DNA of 29,797 nt from Magnetococcales bacterium (GTDB lineage: Bacteria > Pseudomonadota > Magnetococcia > Magnetococcales > DC0425bin3). The translations under genes were made by a program, and so were the position numbers. The stretch is from NCBI GenBank assembly GCA_015229045.1, contig JADGCJ010000032.1:1-29797 (forward strand), in the 5' to 3' direction. The stretch's first letter is position 1; each line of letters opens with the position of its first letter. Below the pieces are notes generated by a model that saw nothing but the letters and a program-made list of their open reading frames with translations, did not search any database and was not told the DNA's origin. Below are positions 25,559-29,797 of this stretch, piece after piece.

Positions 25559-28500
25559 ATGATATTCAAGAAACTGACCATCAGGAAGAAACTGATAGGC
25601 ATTACGACATTGATCAGCGGGACCGCCCTGTTTCTTGTCAGTATCATCTGGGTGACGACGGAATATTTTCGCGAGCGGGAGGCGCTTGTAGAGAATATCT
25701 CCGTACAGATGCGCTTGATCTCTCTCAGCAGTCGCGCTGCCCTGATGTTCAATGATGCCCAGACAGCACAAGGCATCTTGAATGCCCTGCAAGCGTCGAA
25801 CTCCATCAATCATGCTGTCATCTTGACAAAGACAGGGAAGACTTTTGTCACCTATACACGTCCCGGGTACAAGGAAACAAAGGATGATTATTTAACGATT
25901 GTGAAGCGGACGGGTCCCCATTTTTCCAATGCAGAGCTGATCATTCACGAGCCGATATCCATTGACAATGATGTTGTTGGAGAAATTATCGTTCAGGCTG
26001 GTCTTAATGTGTTTTTTGATGATCTTGCCAGGGATTTGTTGGCCATTGTTTTTATTACCCTGCCAACATTGTTTTTTTCTTTTATGTTTGCGTCCAAATT
26101 GTACAATCTTATGACCCGGCCGATCGAGGTCTTGCGAAAGGCGGCTATCGATATAGGTGAGTCCAGATTTGAGGGCCATGTACATATCGACTCCCAGGAT
26201 GAGATTGGTGAATTGGCCGCCGCTTTCAATAAAATGTCCAGAGATCTGGGCGAGCAGAGAAAGGCCCTGGAACAGGCCAATCGGGCCAAATCGGAATTTC
26301 TGGCCAACATGAGCCACGAAATACGGACCCCGATGAACGCCGTGATCGGTCTTGCCGATCTGGCCCTGCAGTCGGATATTTCCCTGAAAACAAGGGACTA
26401 TTTACTCAAAATCAGCAATTCCGCCCGTTCCCTGCTGCGCATCATCAACGACATACTCGATTTTTCCAAGATCGAGGCAGGAAGGCTCGAACTGGAAGAG
26501 AGACCCTTCGCATTGCGGGATGTGTTTGTTCACATCGCGGATCTGTTTCGTGCCAGGGTGAGTGAGAAAAATATTGAATTGATTTTGTGTGTCTCCGAAG
26601 AGTGCCACTACGCATTGGCCGGAGATGCCTTGCGCCTGGAACAGATCCTGTTGAATCTGGTCAGCAATGCCGTCAAGTTTACGGAAACCGGCGAGATTGA
26701 GATTCAGGTCAGGACCGTTCAGGAGCAGGCCACGGAGATCATGTTGCAGTTTTCGGTACGCGACACCGGCCCGGGAATGACCCAGGAGCAGGCGGATAAA
26801 ATATTCTCGCCCTTTACCCAGGCCGACAGCTCCACGACCCGCAAGCATGGCGGTACGGGCCTGGGGCTTTCCATCTCGCAAAGATTGGTGGAGATGATGC
26901 AGGGGCACCTCTGGGTGACCACGGCCCCAGGCCAGGGAAGTACATTCTTTTTCACTGCCCGTTTCAGACATCAACGGGGCGTGGAGTCGGAAGAGATGTG
27001 CATTCCCGCAGAGTTGGAGCATCTTGCTCTCCTTGTCGTCGATGACAATGCGGCGGCAAGACATGCCATCGACAAGAGTCTCAGTGGATTTGGTTTCCAT
27101 GTCGTCGGGGCGGCATCCGGGCGGGAGGCCCTGCTCCTGGTTCGACAGGCCATGGCGGCGGCGTCCCCCTTTCGTCTGGTGATGGCCGACTGGCTGATGC
27201 CGGAGATGGATGGCATCACCACCCTGCGTCATATCAGCGAAGAGTGCGCCAGCGGCATGCCACCCAAAATGGTCCTCATGGTTCCCTTCAATCGCGAAAC
27301 AGAAGCGAAAAATGCCTCGAAAGATATTGATATAGCATCTTTTATGCCCAAACCAGCCAACTGTTCCCTTCTGTTTGATACCATCATGGACGTTTTTGGC
27401 CAGGGCGTTGCCAGGTTTTTGAAAAATGAGTCTCATGTCGTCGATACGGCCAGGATCAGGGAGCAAATCGGTGGCGCACAGGTGTTGCTGGTTGAAGACA
27501 ATGCCATCAATCGGCAAGTGGCCGAAGAGATTTTGCTGAGTGTCGGTGTGCTGGTGGACAAGGCCGAAGATGGCCTGAAGGCGGTCGAAAAGGTCATCAC
27601 GACCATGTATGACGCCGTTTTGATGGATATTCAGATGCCGATCATGGATGGCTTTCAGGCCACGCAAAAAATTCGTGACAATCCACAGTTACAGGAGTTG
27701 CCCATCATTGCCATGACGGCGCATGCCATGGCCGGTGACAGGGAACGCTGTCTGGCAGCAGGCATGAATGACCACGTGGCCAAGCCCATCGATCGAAGTT
27801 TTCTGTATGCGGTGCTGATCAACTGGATTCGTCCACGTCCGGGTCTGGGTGTGCAGGCTCTTGCCGTGCAAAAACCGGAGACGGAGGCCGATCCGGCTGG
27901 TTTTCCGGAGACCCTGCCCGGGATCAACATCGAGGCGGCTCTGGCCCGGATAGGTGGCAAGAAAAAGTTGTTGCTCAGCCTGCTGAAAGAGTTTTATCGT
28001 GACCATGCCCTGGCGGCAGACAACATTGAAAAACTGTTGCAGAGCCAGAATGAGGAAAACGGTGTTTCTGCAAAACAGATGGTCCATACCATCAAAGGGA
28101 TGGCTGGCAATCTTGCGGCGATGGAGCTGTTCGAGGCTGCCCGTTCCCTGGAAAAAGCGTTGCTCGCAGGCAGCGCGGACATATGGCCCGAGCCGCTGGC
28201 CATTTTCAAGCATGCCATGGACCGGGTGATGGGTGGGATCAAAAGCGTACGGGATCAACAGGAGATGGTTGATTCAGAAAAGAGTGACGGCATGGCACGC
28301 CTCCCCGATCTGCAAGCTGATGTCATTCTTCCTCTGTTACAGGAACTGGATCGGCATATTCAGAAAAAGGATTTCAAGGTTCTGGAGACTTTTGAGAAAG
28401 TCCAGGCGATCCTGGCTGGATCGCCCGGGTTGGTTCATGATAAGCTGGCGGAGCTGGGGGGGTGTTTGGATCGCCTTGATTTTAAGAAAGGTAAAAATTC

Positions 28501-28591
28501 TCTGGAAGATCTGGTCACTCTTTTAAAGCCTCATCTGGATGAACGGGGTCATGATCCATATCAACGAGAAACCCAGAATTTTGATTGTTGA
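25559..28591 (+). CDS. Hybrid histidine kinase: CHASE8-like sensor, HAMP, HisKA, HATPase, two receivers, HPt
   Basis: 1,010 residues from ATG 25559 (the frame also opens at TTG 25523). Order: membrane helix (about 11-33), periplasmic CHASE8-like domain (about 40-150, SLSSRAALMFNDAQTAQGILNAL), second helix (158-178), HAMP (180-235), HisKA with H253 (MSHEIRTP), HATPase with N-box 366-373 (NLVSNAVK), DTGPGM (402-407) and GTGLGLSIS (432-440). Then come receiver 1 (about 488-605, D544, K598), receiver 2 (about 640-745, D690, T720, K742), and HPt with H843 (MVHTIKGMAGNLAA). This is the BarA/GacS-type phosphorelay order with one more receiver. Receiver 1 lacks the usual Thr/Ser after beta-4 (MVPFNRE in place of MVTAYGRE), so it may be a pseudo-receiver. 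It follows the YfiR-like gene by 16 bases and overlaps the next gene. Confidence 0.93.
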   Translation: MIFKKLTIRKKLIGITTLISGTALFLVSIIWVTTEYFREREALVENISVQMRLISLSSRAALMFNDAQTAQGILNALQASNSINHAVILTKTGKTFVTYTRPGYKETKDDYLTIVKRTGPHFSNAELIIHEPISIDNDVVGEIIVQAGLNVFFDDLARDLLAIVFITLPTLFFSFMFASKLYNLMTRPIEVLRKAAIDIGESRFEGHVHIDSQDEIGELAAAFNKMSRDLGEQRKALEQANRAKSEFLANMSHEIRTPMNAVIGLADLALQSDISLKTRDYLLKISNSARSLLRIINDILDFSKIEAGRLELEERPFALRDVFVHIADLFRARVSEKNIELILCVSEECHYALAGDALRLEQILLNLVSNAVKFTETGEIEIQVRTVQEQATEIMLQFSVRDTGPGMTQEQADKIFSPFTQADSSTTRKHGGTGLGLSISQRLVEMMQGHLWVTTAPGQGSTFFFTARFRHQRGVESEEMCIPAELEHLALLVVDDNAAARHAIDKSLSGFGFHVVGAASGREALLLVRQAMAAASPFRLVMADWLMPEMDGITTLRHISEECASGMPPKMVLMVPFNRETEAKNASKDIDIASFMPKPANCSLLFDTIMDVFGQGVARFLKNESHVVDTARIREQIGGAQVLLVEDNAINRQVAEEILLSVGVLVDKAEDGLKAVEKVITTMYDAVLMDIQMPIMDGFQATQKIRDNPQLQELPIIAMTAHAMAGDRERCLAAGMNDHVAKPIDRSFLYAVLINWIRPRPGLGVQALAVQKPETEADPAGFPETLPGINIEAALARIGGKKKLLLSLLKEFYRDHALAADNIEKLLQSQNEENGVSAKQMVHTIKGMAGNLAAMELFEAARSLEKALLAGSADIWPEPLAIFKHAMDRVMGGIKSVRDQQEMVDSEKSDGMARLPDLQADVILPLLQELDRHIQKKDFKVLETFEKVQAILAGSPGLVHDKLAELGGCLDRLDFKKGKNSLEDLVTLLKPHLDERGHDPYQRETQNFDC

Positions 28592-29687
28592 CGATATTCC
28601 CGTCAATATTAAAATATTGGCCTCCGCTCTGGGGTCGGACTATGAGATCTCGGTCGCCACACGTGGCGCGGAGGCCCTGGAAACAGCGGCAGCGTCGGCT
28701 GTGGACCTGGTTCTGCTCGATGTTGTCATGCCGGATATGGATGGTTACGCCGTGTGCCGGGCACTCAAGAAGAGCGCGGCTGCCGCCCATATTCCAATCA
28801 TCTTCGTAACCTCCAAAAATGAAGCCACGGATGAAACCTATGCCCTGGAACTTGGGGCGGTCGATTTTATTTCCAAGCCGGTTGTTCCGGCTGTCGTGCG
28901 GGCCAGGGTCAAGACGCACCTGGGTTTGATGCGGGCGTTGAAGACTCTGGAATCGCAAAATGAAGAGCTGCGCCAGGCAGAGCAGCTGCGCGAAGAGGTT
29001 GACCGCATCATGCGCCATGATCTCAAATCGCCATTGAACACGATCATTGGTTTTGCCGATCTTCTCAGGTTCAAGTTAAGCCTGAATCGTGAGGAGGAGG
29101 GGATGTTTCAGATTCTTCAGGACTCCGGCTACAAACTGCTCGCCATGATCAATCTCTCCCTCGATTTGTTCAAGATGGAGAAAGGCACCTATACTTTTGA
29201 AGCCGAACCTGTCGACGTGGTGGGGCTGGTCAAAAAGATTTGTGTCGCCGGCAGCGAAATGATTCGCTACAGGCACCTGAATTTTAAATTATTCTTGGAC
29301 AACATGCCCCTCTCCATGGAGGAGACCTTCCTGGTTCTTGGCGAGGAGACCCTTTGTTACTCCATGTTGAGCAATCTGATCCAAAACGCCGTAGAGGCCT
29401 CTCCGCCCGAGCAGACCATCACCGTGCGCCTGGATCGTGGAGCCATGCACAGAATTCGCATTCACAATCAGGGTTGCATTCCGCCCCAGATCCGGGAGAA
29501 TTTTTTCGACAAATATGTCACGTTTGGCAAGAAAAATGGCACCGGGCTGGGTGTCTACTCCGCCCGATTGATGGCTGTCACGCAGCGGGGCACGATTGAT
29601 TTCGAGACCTCCGAAGAGTCCGGCACCACGATGTGCATCAGCCTGCCACCAGCCATTCCGGCGGCAGGCCCTGATCCGGTTCGATGA
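28539..29687 (+). CDS. Receiver-histidine kinase (response regulator fused to N-terminus of kinase)
   Basis: Soluble protein of 382 residues. The receiver domain (about 12-128) has D18/D19, phospho-acceptor D61 (LVLLDVVMPDMDG), T91 and K113 (ISKP). A coiled linker (LKTLESQNEELRQAEQLREEVDRI) leads to a kinase core with H160 (IMRHDLKSPLNTIIGFADLL), N-box LSNLIQNAVEASP and GTGLGVYSARLMA. The G1 box is HNQGCIPP rather than DxGxG, a known variation in such kinases. It would take phosphate from the upstream hybrid kinase's HPt (inference) and pass it on; no DNA-binding or cyclase output is present. Starts at ATG 28539 or 28551, overlapping the hybrid kinase gene by 53 or 41 bases, so translation is coupled. 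Last gene of the operon. Confidence 0.92.
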   Translation: MNGVMIHINEKPRILIVDDIPVNIKILASALGSDYEISVATRGAEALETAAASAVDLVLLDVVMPDMDGYAVCRALKKSAAAAHIPIIFVTSKNEATDETYALELGAVDFISKPVVPAVVRARVKTHLGLMRALKTLESQNEELRQAEQLREEVDRIMRHDLKSPLNTIIGFADLLRFKLSLNREEEGMFQILQDSGYKLLAMINLSLDLFKMEKGTYTFEAEPVDVVGLVKKICVAGSEMIRYRHLNFKLFLDNMPLSMEETFLVLGEETLCYSMLSNLIQNAVEASPPEQTITVRLDRGAMHRIRIHNQGCIPPQIRENFFDKYVTFGKKNGTGLGVYSARLMAVTQRGTIDFETSEESGTTMCISLPPAIPAAGPDPVR

Positions 29688-29726
29688 TACCCATTTGCAG
29701 ATCGCGATAACTTCGTTAAACCGCGT

Positions 29727-29751
29727 CTACTTTGGGACACGTAGTTTTTTT
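29727..29751 (+). terminator. Possible intrinsic terminator of the receptor-kinase operon
   Basis: CTAC (29727-29730) and GTAG (29741-29744), with an internal TG/CA pairing, form a weak stem followed directly by T7 (29745-29751), about 40 bases past the stop of the last gene. The stem is short, so termination strength is doubtful. Confidence 0.4.
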
Positions 29752-29772
29752 GTTCGGAAAAAAAATGTTGGC

Positions 29773-29797
29773 ATGAAAGACTTTATTGGGGCTTCGC
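29773..29797 (+). repeat. 5' part of the dispersed intergenic repeat, cut by the window end
   Basis: ATGAAAGACTTTATTGGGGC followed by TTCGC matches the first 25 bases of the repeat at 21069-21093 with a few substitutions, in the same orientation. The rest lies outside the window. Confidence 0.75.

Overview
The window reads as a chromosomal segment of a Gram-negative proteobacterium of moderately high G+C. It has two bifunctional penicillin-binding proteins, a periplasmic alpha-2-macroglobulin, a TonB-dependent receptor and several Sec signal peptides. Gene style (TPR/glycosyltransferase proteins, large hybrid kinases, a dispersed 'gggcttcgccccgaacccc' intergenic repeat) is reminiscent of Magnetococcia-type or related Alphaproteobacteria. 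That placement is an impression only; no rRNA, tRNA or phylogenetic marker was analysed.

Layout. (1) 1-6903, cell wall: aroB (-) diverges from a class A PBP (mrcA, +). These are followed by a HEPN/MNT two-gene toxin-antitoxin-like pair that is split by a 123-bp MITE-like element. (2) 4735-13028: pbpC and a 2,013-residue alpha-2-macroglobulin form a minus-strand operon with an ATGA overlap, the yfhM-pbpC arrangement. (3) 13066-16587: a 1,173-residue MscK/MscM-like mechanosensitive channel, divergent from the A2M gene. (4) 16557-17481: an AT-richer patch with a HicA-like small protein and an HTH protein (ATGA overlap), capped upstream by a second copy of the same MITE. (5) 17567-18716: a monocistronic periplasmic substrate-binding protein with a well-formed sigma70-type promoter, then about 500 bp without a convincing gene but with a repeated inverted motif. 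(6) 19247-22802: a TPR/glycosyltransferase-like protein and a membrane TMTC-like TPR protein, separated by a hairpin-rich dispersed repeat. (7) 22911-29687: an apparent operon of TonB-dependent receptor, YfiR-family periplasmic protein, CHASE8-like hybrid histidine kinase with two receiver domains and HPt, and a receiver-histidine kinase.

How parts may work together. mrcA, pbpC, A2M and the MscS-type channel all concern envelope integrity. The last four genes look like an outer-membrane-to-cytoplasm signalling chain. In the known YfiBNR system YfiR acts on a periplasmic CHASE8-type sensor of a diguanylate cyclase; here the partner with such a sensor is a histidine kinase phosphorelay (inference). 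An 11-G tract directly abuts the receptor start codon and could make the whole operon phase-variable.

Mobile and repeat content: two copies of a 123/124-bp element with 18-bp terminal inverted repeats and 3-bp TNA target duplications, each next to a toxin-antitoxin-like pair; and a dispersed repeat present once in full and in part at both ends of the window, suggesting that the sequence may have been truncated at repeats. No CRISPR array, tRNA, rRNA or full insertion sequence was seen.
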